The notes: generated from the letters alone by a model not told the origin. A stretch of 64,000 nt of DNA from Micromonospora haikouensis (GCF_900091595.1 NZ_FMCW01000014.1:1-64000), one strand, 5' to 3'; positions 39,892 through 50,218 are shown, numbered from the stretch's first letter. Numbers and translations: made by a program.

Positions 39892-40857
39892 TCAGACCCC
39901 CATCTCGGCCTCGTACGCGCGGCGGAACCGCGCCCGGGCGGCCGGCGCGAGGCACACGTGCCAGGCCTGCCCCTCGTCGACCACGTTGATCTCCCCGGCC
40001 TGCTGGCGGGCCCGCAGCAGGCCGGCCAGCACGTCCCGGGCGCCGAACCGCTGGAACCAGGACATCTCCACGTCGACGGCGTAGCCGAGGCAGTGGCCGC
40101 TGGGCACCATCGCGGCGTAGCCGAGGCGGCGCAGCCGGTGCTGGTGCTCGGCGCTGCGCACCAGGCTGGTCACCCACAGCGGCGGGGTGCCGGGCGGGGC
40201 GCTGCGGGCGAACTCGCGGCCGATGTCGTTGAGCAGGCCGATCACCTCGCGCCGGGCCCGGCGGAACTTCAGGCCGGCGGTACGCGGCCGGGCGTCCGGC
40301 AGCAGCCGGCGGCGCACCGCCCGCACGCCCCGGCCGACGACGGTGGCGGGCTGTTCCTGGTAGCGGAAGCGGAGCAGGTCGCGGCGGCGCAGCCACTCCA
40401 GGTCGACCAGCTCGCTGCTGGCGTGGACCTGCGCGTCGGTCATGAAGGTGGTGGCGTCGCGCCACCACATCACGTCGATGCGGGAGAGCAGGTAGATCCG
40501 GACGAGGGCGGCCAGGTCACCGGCGGAGCTGCGCGGACTGGGCTGGTAACGGGCCATCTCCAGCAGCAGCGTCTCCCGGGCGCCGACGAGGCCCTGGGCG
40601 GTGGCGTCGAGCACCGCGGCGATCGCCGGCTCGCGCAGCCGCTCGTCGAGCAGCACCTGGCGGGCCCCCGCCGAGTCGGGGTCGGCCAACGCGCCGACCT
40701 CGACGAGCAGGTCCGTCACGGCGGCCCGGTAGGCGTCGAGGTCGGGCGTCGGCGGGGCCGGGCGGGGGGCGACGCCCCGCGGCACGCGCCGCGCCGGTGC
40801 GGTGGACGCGACGGAGGTGCCGGGCTGCTGGCCGGAGCTTCGGCTGGGCACTCGCAT
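39892..40857 (-). CDS. M15-like metallopeptidase motif protein paired with asparagine synthetase
   Basis: A 321-residue protein. The N-terminal 150 residues are helical and Arg-rich without a family I can name. The C-terminal part (about 225-310) has the pattern of D,D-carboxypeptidase/M15 zinc enzymes: SLVRSAEHQHRLRRLGY, then SGHCLGYAVDVEM (ligands His and Asp in S-x-H-x6-D) and EGQAWHVCL (Glu and His). The order and spacing fit the family, and similar proteins have been classed as DUF5715-like. No signal peptide is seen, so it would act in the cytoplasm unless exported otherwise, which is odd for a murein peptidase. GAGAGGA precedes the ATG. Confidence 0.7.
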   Translation of the reverse strand: MRVPSRSSGQQPGTSVASTAPARRVPRGVAPRPAPPTPDLDAYRAAVTDLLVEVGALADPDSAGARQVLLDERLREPAIAAVLDATAQGLVGARETLLLEMARYQPSPRSSAGDLAALVRIYLLSRIDVMWWRDATTFMTDAQVHASSELVDLEWLRRRDLLRFRYQEQPATVVGRGVRAVRRRLLPDARPRTAGLKFRRARREVIGLLNDIGREFARSAPPGTPPLWVTSLVRSAEHQHRLRRLGYAAMVPSGHCLGYAVDVEMSWFQRFGARDVLAGLLRARQQAGEINVVDEGQAWHVCLAPAARARFRRAYEAEMGV

Positions 40858-41277
40858 GGTCGGGTCCTCTCCCGGTACGACACGGCGCGGTTGCTGTCAA
40901 AAGCACCGTAACCACGAGTAGCCGGGACAGGCCGAACATTCTTCCCATCTCCCCCGAATGCGCGCCGTACCACGGCGGCGCGGAGCCACGGGACCGTCGG
41001 ATTCGGCTACCTGCGCGCGTCTGCCGCTGAGCCGCCACTGCTGCCACGCCGCTTCGGTGGTGGTGCGGCGCCGGGTGGAGCAGGACGGCCGGGGTGGGTG
41101 CGGCACCCCGGCCGTCCGCCCGGGCCTCGATTCCGATCGGAAGAGGCCCCTGACCAGTTTCGCCGAACGTCGTCGATCCCGCAGCCCCCTTCACCGACTG
41201 CACACGCGAAGGGCCGGATCGGCGACGGACCCGGATCAGGCCGGCGGGGCCGGCATCCTCGTCACCGGGTCACCCGG
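40858..41277. other. Intergenic region without a recognised gene
   Basis: About 420 bases. The left part near 40,900 (AAAAGCACCGTAACCACGAG) is relatively AT-rich and probably holds the promoter of the M15-like/asparagine synthetase operon. The right part contains the hairpin at 41083-41117. Short frames in it lack coding bias. Confidence 0.4.
41083..41117. terminator. Terminator-like hairpin
   Basis: A perfect 14-bp stem GGACGGCCGGGGTG/CACCCCGGCCGTCC (41083-41096 and 41104-41117) with a 7-nt loop lies 161 nt beyond the cellulase stop codon on the minus strand and upstream of the M15-like operon. Confidence 0.65.
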
Positions 41278-43500
41278 TCACCGCAGCGTGCAGGCGGTGC
41301 CGTTGACGGCGAAGCCCACCGGGGTCGGGTTGGCGCCGGTGTGGGAGGCGTTGAACCCGAGGCTCACCGAGCCGCCCGGAGCGACGACCGCGTTCCAGCT
41401 CTCGTTGGTCACCGTGACCTCGGCGCCGCTCTGGCTGAACTTTCCGGACCAGCCCTGGCTGATCTGCTGGCCGGCGGTGAACCGGAAGGTCAGCGTCCAC
41501 GACGGCCACGTCGCGGCCGAACTGTTGGTGACGGTCAGGTTGCCGCTGAAGCCGTTGCTCCAGTTGTTCGACGTGTACGTCACCGCGCAGCCGCCCGCCG
41601 GCGGCGTGGTCGTGGGCGTCGGCGTGGGCGTGGGCGTGGGCGAGACCGTCGGCGAGACGGTCGGCGACGGGGTGGGCTCCGGCGTCGTGCCGCCGGTGCC
41701 CGCCCGCTCCGCCGCCCAGTTCGCCAGCCAGGCCAGCGCCGAGTTCCAGTTGATCGCCACCTCGTTGACCGAGTACGCCTCGATGTCGTCGACGAAGCAC
41801 TTCTGCGGCTTGCACCCGGAGAGCTGGGCCACGGCCACCGGGTCCTGCAGCTGGCTGTTCGGCCCGCCGGAGAGCGAGCCGGGCGGCGCGGTGGGCAGCG
41901 AGGAGTCGTTCTGGTTGGCCCAGAACCGGTGGTGCACGTTGCGCACCGGCTTCTCGCCGTAACCGGCCACGTAGGACTGGTTCAGCGGGTTGCGGCCGAG
42001 CAGGTAGTCGTAGGCGGCGTAGGCCCCGGCGCGGTACTTCTGCTGGCCGGTGAAGTCGAAGGCGAGGGCCAGGACGTTGCCGTTGTTGGCGACGGCGCCG
42101 TTGGAGCCCCAGTAGTACGTCCCGTCGCCGCTGCCCGGGGCGGGGTAGCCCTGCCTGGCCGTCTGGGTCAGCAGCCGGTCGGCGAAGGCCACGATCGCGG
42201 CCCGGGTGGCGGCCAGGTCGGCGGCAGGCAGGCCGTTGGGCACCAGGGCCAGGGTGGTGTCGCCGAGCCCGGCCGTCCAGCTCCAGTCGTAGCCGCGGTT
42301 GGCGAAGCTGGTGCCCTTGTAGTAGGACGAACCGGTCACGTCGGCCCGGTAGCCGGCCGCGCCCGTGGTGGCGTACAGCTCGGCCGCCGCCCAGTAGAAC
42401 TCGTCGCCCACGCTGTTGTCCTCGTAGGCGCCGCCGCCGGTGTTGTCCGTGGCCGGCGCCAGCCGGTTCGGGTTCGCCTTCGCCGCGGCGTACGCCTTCT
42501 CGGCGGCGGCGAGCGCCCGGGCGGCGAAGGTCGCGTCGTAGGACTTCCACAGCCGCGACGCCTGCGCGGCGGTCGCCGCCAGGTTCAGGGTCGCGGCGGT
42601 GCTGACCGGCGCGAGGAGCCGGGGCTGGCTGTCCAGTTCCGGCCGGGTCGGCAGCGCGGTCCAGTTCTGGTCGTGGATCTTGTGGTGCACCATGCCGGCG
42701 TTCGTGCGCCCGTCGGGCACCTGCATCTTCAGCATGAACTCCAGCTCCCAGCGCGCCTCGTCCAGCACGTCGGGCACCCCGTTGGCCTGCTCGGGGATCG
42801 CCAGCGTGCCGTCGGCGAGCCCGGCCCGGTCGGCCCCGGTCACGTGCAGGGCACGCTCGTGGATGTTCTGCAGCTGCCAGGTGGCCAGGCCGCCGTTGAC
42901 GACGTACTTGCCGTGGTCGCCGGCGTCGTACCAGCCGCCCCGCACGTCGAGGGTGTAGCCGCAGGAGGTGCGGCAGGGCACCGCGTTGTCGCCCTGGTTC
43001 GGGGCGACGTTGACGTGCCCGGCGGGGCGGGAGTAGCGGGAGCCGACGTACCGCGACTCGATCGGCGTGCCGCTGCGCTGGTGGTAGAAGAACGCCAGCG
43101 CGTCGGTGCGCAGCCGGCGCACCGCGTCGGCGGAGATGTCGAAGGGGTGGCTGCTGTTCCCACCGACCGTGAGCACGTAGCCGCTGCCCACGGTGTCGTA
43201 GGCGGAGAAGTCGGCGACGTGGACGCTGTCGCCGGAGAGGGCGTCCGCGCCGCGTACGGTGGTCTGGCCGGAGGCGACGGTCGCGCCGGCGGCGTTGCGC
43301 AGGGTCCAGGCCAGCGGGCTGGTCGACGTGCTGACCACGGTGGCCTGCTTGGGGGTGCCGGGCACGTACGCGACCTGGTTCACCTTCACCGGGCCGCCCG
43401 GGTCGGGAGCGGCGGCCGCGATGGACGGCACGACGGCCAGGGCACTCAGGGTGAGCAGGGTGGCGGCCGCTATGGCGGCCGGGCGCTTGCGGAGGGGCAT
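41278..43500 (-). CDS. Secreted endoglucanase, GH9 with CBM2
   Basis: A 740-residue cellulase. Signal peptide 1-30; N-terminal Ig-like domain of GH9 (about 36-118); GH9 catalytic domain (about 125-600) with Asp192 and Asp195 in YDAGDHGKYV, the aromatic VHHRFW segment, and general acid Glu580 in YSVNEVAINW; Pro/Thr linker; C-terminal CBM2 (638-737) with Cys at both ends and tryptophans NNWSNG, WPSWTL and QGWSGKF for cellulose binding. ATG 43500 follows GGAAGAGGAACG. It acts outside the cell on cellulose. A CebR-like half site lies 86 nt upstream of the start. Length and domain order are normal for actinomycete theme-A GH9 enzymes with CBM2. Confidence 0.96.
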   Translation of the reverse strand: MPLRKRPAAIAAATLLTLSALAVVPSIAAAAPDPGGPVKVNQVAYVPGTPKQATVVSTSTSPLAWTLRNAAGATVASGQTTVRGADALSGDSVHVADFSAYDTVGSGYVLTVGGNSSHPFDISADAVRRLRTDALAFFYHQRSGTPIESRYVGSRYSRPAGHVNVAPNQGDNAVPCRTSCGYTLDVRGGWYDAGDHGKYVVNGGLATWQLQNIHERALHVTGADRAGLADGTLAIPEQANGVPDVLDEARWELEFMLKMQVPDGRTNAGMVHHKIHDQNWTALPTRPELDSQPRLLAPVSTAATLNLAATAAQASRLWKSYDATFAARALAAAEKAYAAAKANPNRLAPATDNTGGGAYEDNSVGDEFYWAAAELYATTGAAGYRADVTGSSYYKGTSFANRGYDWSWTAGLGDTTLALVPNGLPAADLAATRAAIVAFADRLLTQTARQGYPAPGSGDGTYYWGSNGAVANNGNVLALAFDFTGQQKYRAGAYAAYDYLLGRNPLNQSYVAGYGEKPVRNVHHRFWANQNDSSLPTAPPGSLSGGPNSQLQDPVAVAQLSGCKPQKCFVDDIEAYSVNEVAINWNSALAWLANWAAERAGTGGTTPEPTPSPTVSPTVSPTPTPTPTPTTTPPAGGCAVTYTSNNWSNGFSGNLTVTNSSAATWPSWTLTFRFTAGQQISQGWSGKFSQSGAEVTVTNESWNAVVAPGGSVSLGFNASHTGANPTPVGFAVNGTACTLR

Positions 43501-43585
43501 CGTTCCTCTTCCGGGGTGCGTCGGGTTGACCACCTGCCGGACCTGCCCAGCGCAGAGCCGCCGGGCGGTCGGACAGACCATCGAC

Positions 43586-43597
43586 GGGAGCGCTGGA
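43586..43597. promoter_or_regulatory. CebR-box-like sequence before the cellulase gene
   Basis: GGGAGCGCT at 43586-43594 equals nine consecutive bases of the 14-bp CebR box TGGGAGCGCTCCCA known from Streptomyces; the remaining half is not conserved. Position upstream of a GH9 gene fits, but the half match makes the call weak. Confidence 0.4.
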
Positions 43598-43671
43598 CCA
43601 ACCCTAGGCCATCACCGCACGGGAAGGCGATCGACCACCGTCGCACCTTCGTGCCGCGGGACGCGTCGAGA

Positions 43672-44193
43672 TCAGCTCCCGGCGGAGCCGAGTAGGCCGA
43701 CCGTCCTCGTGGCGCCGTCGTAGCTGCGGGCGGCCACGAACTCCCCGGCCGGCCGGTCCACGCCGACCACTGCCCGGGCCAGCCGGCGGTCGGCGGCGCG
43801 GAAGCGCAGCGCCAGGCTCAGGTGCGGGACCCACCGCCCCGGGGCGTGCCAGGGGCGCTGCCCGTCGGCCCCGGCGAGGGCGTCCCAGACCGCCGCGTGC
43901 AGGGCGGTCAGGGCCGGTTCCGGCCGCAGCAGCCAGACCAGCGGGGCGCTGCCGTCGAGAACGGCGATCCGGTCGAGGCGTACCGGCAGGGGCAGGGCCC
44001 GCCCGACGAGCGCGGCGAGCCGGCGGCGGGCGCCCGGCGGGAACTCGTCGACCGCCGCGAGCGTCAGGTGCGGACGGTTGGTGGGGTGGGTGTTGCGGGC
44101 CAGGCTGGGCAGGCCGGCGGCGGCGAGCCGGTCCCATCCGGCACGCACCGCGGCCTCCAGCCGTGGGCAGCAGACCAGTTCGACGGTACGCAC
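43672..44193 (-). CDS. 2'-5' RNA ligase/2H phosphoesterase family protein
   Basis: A 173-residue protein with the two H-x-(T/S)-x motifs of 2H phosphoesterases, PHLTLAAV near residue 47 and PHLSLALRF near residue 124, about 77 residues apart as expected. Relatives hydrolyse cyclic phosphodiesters on RNA ends or NAD-derived substrates and can ligate tRNA halves in vitro. GTG 44193 has no ribosome-binding site; TAGCCT 9 nt before it suggests a leaderless transcript. It is divergent from an RNA helicase gene (124 nt), which hints at RNA metabolism. Confidence 0.85.
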   Translation of the reverse strand: MRTVELVCCPRLEAAVRAGWDRLAAAGLPSLARNTHPTNRPHLTLAAVDEFPPGARRRLAALVGRALPLPVRLDRIAVLDGSAPLVWLLRPEPALTALHAAVWDALAGADGQRPWHAPGRWVPHLSLALRFRAADRRLARAVVGVDRPAGEFVAARSYDGATRTVGLLGSAGS

Positions 44194-44317
44194 GACGGCC
44201 AGGCTAACCGGCGGGTGGGTGCCCCGGAGAACCGCCGGCCGGCGTCGGACGTGACGCGCGGCGCGGTTTACGCCGGTCGGCGAAACCCGGGCGGGGCGGG
44301 AATGAAAAGCTTGTCGC

Positions 44318-46042
44318 ATGAGCTCCGCACCCGCACGGCAGGATCCACCGACCGACCCGCACTCCCCCGGCGTCGACGACGAGGCAAGCGCCTTCACCGA
44401 CCTCGGGCTACGCGCCGAACTGCTCGGCGCGCTGTCCGCCCTCGGCTACGAGGAGCCGACCCCGATCCAGCGGGAGGCGATCCCGCCCCTGCTGGCCGGC
44501 AGGGACCTGCTCGGTCAGGCGGCCACCGGCACCGGCAAGACGGCCGCGTTCGCGTTGCCGCTGTTGCAGCGGATGCCGGACGGGCGGGCCGGCGGGGAGC
44601 CGGTGGCCCTGGTGCTGGTGCCCACCCGGGAGCTGGCGGTGCAGGTGTCGGAGGCGTTCCACCGCTACGGCAAGGACCTGGGCGCCCGGGTGCTGCCGAT
44701 CTACGGCGGCCAGCCGATCGGCCGGCAGCTGCGCGCCCTGGACCTGGGGGTGGACGTGGTGGTGGCGACCCCGGGCCGGGCGCTGGACCACATCGCCCGG
44801 GGCACCCTGCGGCTGGGCGGCCTGGCCACGGTGGTGCTCGACGAGGCCGACGAGATGCTCGACATGGGCTTCGCCGAGGACATCGAGGCGATCCTGGAGC
44901 ACGCCCCGCAGCAGCGGCAGACGGTGCTGTTCTCGGCCACCATGCCGTCGCGCATCGACGGGATGGCCCGCCAGCACCTGACCGACCCGGTGCGGATCCA
45001 GATCGGCCGGGAGCAGCCGGTGGCCGGCGAGACGCCCCGGGTGCGGCAGAGCGCGTACATCGTGGCGCGCGCGCACAAGCCGGCGGCGCTGGGCCGGGTG
45101 CTGGACGTGGAGTCGCCGACCGCGGCGATCGTCTTCTGCCGCAGCCGGGAGGAGGTGGACCGGCTCACCGAGACGATGAACGGCCGGGGCTACCGCGCCG
45201 AGGCGCTGCACGGCGGGATGAGCCAGGAGCAGCGGGACCGGGTGATGGGCCGGCTGCGCGCCGGCACGGCCGACCTGCTGGTGGCCACCGACGTGGCGGC
45301 CCGGGGGCTGGACGTCGAGCAGCTCACCCACGTGGTCAACTATGACGTGCCGTCGGCCCCGGAGTCGTATGTGCACCGCATCGGCCGGGTCGGCCGGGCG
45401 GGCCGGGAGGGGGTGGCGATCACCCTCGCCGAGCCGCGCGAGCACCGGATGCTCAAGACCATCGAGCGGGTGACCGGCCAGCGCATCGCCATCGACAAGA
45501 TCCCCACGGTGGCCGACCTGCGCACCCGGCGGCTGGAGCTGACCCAGGCGGCGCTGCGGGAGAGCCTGCTGGAGGACGACCTGGAGCCGTTCCGGGTCAT
45601 CGTGGAGTCACTGTCGGACGAGTTCGACATGATGGAGGTGGCGCTCGCGGCGGTGAAGCTGGCCCACGAGGCCGCCTCCCCTGGCTCGGACGACGACGAG
45701 GAGGAGATCCCGCAGGTCGCGGTCCGCCCGCAGCGCGAGGGGCGCCCCGGGCAGGAGGGGCGCGGCGGCGAACGGCGGCCCGGGCGGCCCCGTTCCGGGG
45801 GCACCACTCAGGTGTTCATCGGGCTGGGCCGGCGCGCCGGGGTGCGCCCGCAGGACCTGGTCGGTGCGATCACCGGGGAGACCCGGGTCAGCGGGCGCGA
45901 CATCGGCTCGATCGAGATCGCCGACCGGTTCTCGCTGGTCGAGGTGCCGGCGGCCGTGGCGGACGAGGTGATCGCCGGGCTGCGCAACAGCACCATCAAG
46001 GGCCGCAAGACGACGGTACGCCGCGACCGCGACCGCCCCTGA
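44318..46042 (+). CDS. DEAD-box RNA helicase with DbpA-type RNA-binding domain
   Basis: A 574-residue helicase. Domain 1: Q motif with PTPIQREAIP, motif I AATGTGKT, Ia PTRELAVQ, II VLDEADEML, III SATMPS. Domain 2: IV VFCRSREEV, V TDVAARGLDVE and VI HRIGRVGRAGR. A disordered acidic/Arg-Gly linker (about 455-500) leads to a C-terminal RRM-like DbpA domain (FIGLGRRAGVRPQDLVGAI ... STIKGRKTTVRR). Such DeaD/CsdA/DbpA-type proteins unwind structured RNA in ribosome assembly or cold adaptation. The promoter region is shared with the divergent 2H phosphoesterase gene. Confidence 0.95.
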   Translation: MSSAPARQDPPTDPHSPGVDDEASAFTDLGLRAELLGALSALGYEEPTPIQREAIPPLLAGRDLLGQAATGTGKTAAFALPLLQRMPDGRAGGEPVALVLVPTRELAVQVSEAFHRYGKDLGARVLPIYGGQPIGRQLRALDLGVDVVVATPGRALDHIARGTLRLGGLATVVLDEADEMLDMGFAEDIEAILEHAPQQRQTVLFSATMPSRIDGMARQHLTDPVRIQIGREQPVAGETPRVRQSAYIVARAHKPAALGRVLDVESPTAAIVFCRSREEVDRLTETMNGRGYRAEALHGGMSQEQRDRVMGRLRAGTADLLVATDVAARGLDVEQLTHVVNYDVPSAPESYVHRIGRVGRAGREGVAITLAEPREHRMLKTIERVTGQRIAIDKIPTVADLRTRRLELTQAALRESLLEDDLEPFRVIVESLSDEFDMMEVALAAVKLAHEAASPGSDDDEEEIPQVAVRPQREGRPGQEGRGGERRPGRPRSGGTTQVFIGLGRRAGVRPQDLVGAITGETRVSGRDIGSIEIADRFSLVEVPAAVADEVIAGLRNSTIKGRKTTVRRDRDRP

Positions 46043-46053
46043 CGAGCACGGGC

Positions 46054-46084
46054 GGCCGGCCCGCGCCCACGGCGCGGGCCGGCC
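46054..46084. terminator. Bidirectional terminator hairpin
   Basis: A 14-bp perfect stem GGCCGGCCCGCGCC/GGCGCGGGCCGGCC (46054-46067 and 46071-46084) with a CAC loop lies between the convergent helicase and doxX genes. Confidence 0.85.
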
Positions 46085-46091
46085 GGGCCGG

Positions 46092-46463
46092 TCAGAACGC
46101 GTACGGGCCGAACCGCCCCCAGGCGACGACGAGCGCGGCGACCAGCAGCAGCGCGGTGAACGCGGCCGGCGGGTACTCCTTGGCCCGGGCGTGCACGACG
46201 ACGGCGCCGGCCATCACGATCGCTGCGCCCACGGCGGCCAGCGGCGTCAGCACGGTGGCGATGCCGGTGAGGGCGGGCAGGACCAGGCCGATCGCGGCGA
46301 GGACCTCCAGCGCGCCGAGGGCCTTGACCGCGCCGTCCGGCACCCCCTCGACCCAGCCCATCTTCTCGCGCAGCTTCTCCTTGGACTGGGTGACCTTGGT
46401 GAGCCCGGCCCCGGCGAAGACCAGGGCGAGCAGGATCTGCAGGGCCCAGAGGGCGATGTTCAT
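46092..46463 (-). CDS. DoxX family membrane protein under MarR control
   Basis: A 123-residue protein with four hydrophobic helices (ALWALQILLALVFAGAGLTKV, GALEVLAAIGLVLPALTGIA, LAAVGAAIVMAGAVVVHA, FTALLLVAALVVAWG), the DoxX-like fold. GGAGG lies 6 nt before ATG 46463. DoxX proteins in mycobacteria take part in thiol-redox membrane complexes; other members are quinone or thiosulfate related, and most are unassigned. A clear divergent promoter with two identical-core operators and a MarR-family gene on the other side predict repression released by a small molecule or oxidant. Confidence 0.9.
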   Translation of the reverse strand: MNIALWALQILLALVFAGAGLTKVTQSKEKLREKMGWVEGVPDGAVKALGALEVLAAIGLVLPALTGIATVLTPLAAVGAAIVMAGAVVVHARAKEYPPAAFTALLLVAALVVAWGRFGPYAF

Positions 46464-46503
46464 GGGGGTGCCTCCATGGCGGACCGCCGCGTGGGCGGGC
46501 GAG

Positions 46504-46520
46504 ATACTTGACGCTTCAAG
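46504..46520. promoter_or_regulatory. MarR operator copy 1 (at the doxX start site)
   Basis: ATACTTGA-CGCT-TCAAG, an inverted repeat with a 4-nt centre whose right end is one arm short. It covers the expected doxX transcription start about 7 nt after the -10 TACGGT on the minus strand. Confidence 0.8.
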
Positions 46521-46524
46521 GACC

Positions 46525-46553
46525 ACCGTACGAGCAGATACTTGAAGCGTCAA
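46525..46553 (-). promoter_or_regulatory. doxX promoter
   Basis: On the minus strand TTGACG (46553-46548) and TACGGT (46530-46525) are separated by exactly 17 nt, a good actinomycete housekeeping promoter. The -35 lies within operator copy 2 and the start site within copy 1. Confidence 0.7.
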
Positions 46554-46557
46554 GTAT
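46538..46557. promoter_or_regulatory. MarR operator copy 2 (perfect palindrome)
   Basis: ATACTTGAAGCGTCAAGTAT: perfect 8-bp arms ATACTTGA/TCAAGTAT around AGCG. It covers the doxX -35 and ends 4 nt before the TAGGCT -10 of the marR gene, so one bound dimer could repress both directions. Confidence 0.88.
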
Positions 46558-46573
46558 TCGGTAGGCTGGCGAC

Positions 46574-47083
46574 ATGGAACCCACCCGCTGGCTGACCGAC
46601 GGCGAGCAGGAGATCTGGCGACGGACGCTCGCCGTGCTCACGCTGCTGCCGAACGAGCTCGAGGGGCAGTTGCAGCGCGACGCCGACCTGACCCGATTCG
46701 GCTACGGGGTGCTGGCGACCCTCGCCGAGGCCCCCGGGCGCTCGCGCCGGATGAGCGAGCTGGCCGCCCTGGCCAACGGCTCGCAGTCCCGCCTGTCCCA
46801 CCTCGTCGGCCGGCTGGAACGCCGGGGCTGGGTACGCCGCGAGCGCGCCGACGACGACGGCCGCGGGTGCGTGGCCGTGCTCACCGACGCCGGGTACGCA
46901 CACCTCGCCGCGGCCGCCCCGGGGCACGTGGCTCTCGTCCGCTCGCTCGTCTTCGACGCGCTGACCCCGACCCAGGTCACGCAGCTCGGCGAGATCACCG
47001 CCGCGCTGCTGACCCGCCTCGCCCCGCCCGGCGACTGCCCGGCGTCGTCCGACCACGGCGGGAGCACCGCCGACGGGCGCTGA
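46574..47083 (+). CDS. MarR-family transcriptional regulator
   Basis: A 169-residue winged-helix regulator. The DNA-binding region (about 45-110) contains RFGYGVLATLAEAPGRSRRMSELAALANGSQSRLSHLVGRLERRGWVRRERADDDGRG, the typical recognition helix and Arg/Asp wing. Flanking helices form the dimer interface; the two Cys (DGRGCVAV and GDCPAS) could sense oxidants but neither is in the OhrR position. TAGGCT lies 6 nt before ATG 46574, so the mRNA is probably leaderless and autoregulated through the palindromes at 46504-46557. Its regulon includes doxX. Confidence 0.93.
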   Translation: MEPTRWLTDGEQEIWRRTLAVLTLLPNELEGQLQRDADLTRFGYGVLATLAEAPGRSRRMSELAALANGSQSRLSHLVGRLERRGWVRRERADDDGRGCVAVLTDAGYAHLAAAAPGHVALVRSLVFDALTPTQVTQLGEITAALLTRLAPPGDCPASSDHGGSTADGR

Positions 47084-47157
47084 CCCCGGCCACCCCACCC
47101 CGCGCCTGCCGCCCCGCCCCACTTCCGGTCGGCTGCCGCGCGGGGCGAGGCTTGCTT

Positions 47158-47203
47158 GCAGGGGCCCCTTGCTATCCGAAAAGCGATAACAAGGGGCCCC
47201 TGC
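47158..47203. repeat. GC-rich extragenic palindrome (REP-like), also a likely terminator
   Basis: GCAGGGGCCCCTTG (47158-47171) pairs perfectly with CAAGGGGCCCCTGC (47190-47203); inside, TATC/GATA extends the stem around a CGAAAAGC loop. GGGGCCCC with TTG/CAA flanks recalls a palindrome I remember as recurring in Micromonospora intergenic DNA. It lies between the convergent marR and lon genes. Confidence 0.7.
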
Positions 47204-47210
47204 TTACCCC

Positions 47211-49541
<2,331 letters not shown>

Positions 49542-49561
49542 CGAACACCTGCCATCGCGTT

Positions 49562-49586
49562 GACTTGAGCGTGTCAGGCTCAAGTC
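49562..49586. promoter_or_regulatory. HAIR element (HspR operator) upstream of lon
   Basis: CTTGAGC-GTGTCAG-GCTCAAG (49564-49584) is a perfect inverted repeat with a 7-nt spacer, extended by GA/TC on each side to 9-bp arms. It matches the HspR-associated inverted repeat consensus CTTGAGT-N7-ACTCAAG with one symmetrical change. In Streptomyces, lon is a known HspR target. Confidence 0.92.
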
Positions 49587-49808
49587 CGGGCCGGCTCCCG
49601 TTGTTCCGGAATGTGACCCGGGACACGCCGACCCCCGCCGCGCGGGCCGCCCGGGGCGAACCCGAACTGGCAAATTCCACCGTGGGGAGCGGGATTGCAT
49701 CACCGACAAGTCGACGCGCCGAATGCAAACGGGGCATATTCTTGCGGATTTACCCAGGGATACGTCAAACTCGTAACACACCCCGCCCCACACAAGGAGT
49801 AATTGGCG

Positions 49809-50156
49809 ATGGCCCGGAAAGTAATCACCGTCTTGACTGACGACCTCGATGGCGGGAAGGCGGATCGGACCGTCGAGTTCAGCCTGGACGGCGTGGCGTA
49901 CACCATCGATGTGTCCGACGAGAACGCCGGCACCCTCCGGAAGGCGCTCGACCCCTACATCAACGCTGGCCGGCGAATCGGCCGAGGGCCGGTCGAGGCC
50001 GGCCGGACCGCCCGCCGCCCCGGCCGGGCTCCGGTCTCGGGAATGGACCGCGAGCAGAACCGGGCGATCCGGGAATGGGCCACCAAGAACGGCTACGAGA
50101 TTTCCGACCGGGGCCGGATCCCCGTGTCCGTCGTCGAGGCCTTCAAGAACCGCTGA
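49809..50156 (+). CDS. lsr2: Lsr2 nucleoid-associated xenogeneic silencer
   Basis: A 115-residue H-NS-like protein that bridges AT-rich DNA. The N-terminal dimerisation domain starts MARKVITVLTDDLDGG and includes TVEFSLDGVAYTIDVS. The C-terminal DNA-binding domain contains IREWATKNGYEISDRGRIPVSVVEAF, where the RGR loop inserts into the minor groove. ATG 49809 is preferred to the in-frame TTG 49803 because AAGGAG then has 9-nt spacing. Upstream DNA is AT-richer (GGGATACGTCAAACTCG), consistent with a promoter and with autoregulation. A hairpin terminator follows. Confidence 0.97.
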   Translation: MARKVITVLTDDLDGGKADRTVEFSLDGVAYTIDVSDENAGTLRKALDPYINAGRRIGRGPVEAGRTARRPGRAPVSGMDREQNRAIREWATKNGYEISDRGRIPVSVVEAFKNR

Positions 50157-50184
50157 GCCGACACCGCGCCCACCACGCGGAACA

Positions 50185-50218
50185 CCGGGGCCACGCCGAG
50201 ATTCGGCGGTGGCCCCGG
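50185..50218 (+). terminator. Terminator hairpin after lsr2
   Basis: CCGGGGCCAC-GCCGA pairs with TCGGC-G-GTGGCCCCGG (50185-50199 and 50203-50218), a 15-bp stem with one bulged G and a GAT loop. Confidence 0.8.

Noticed and set aside
38278..40911. Long plus-strand frame opposite the asparagine synthetase operon
   Set aside because: No motifs; mirror of coding bias on the minus strand.
41098..43695. Long plus-strand frame opposite the GH9 gene
   Set aside because: Antisense artefact; the minus strand encodes an intact GH9-CBM2 enzyme.
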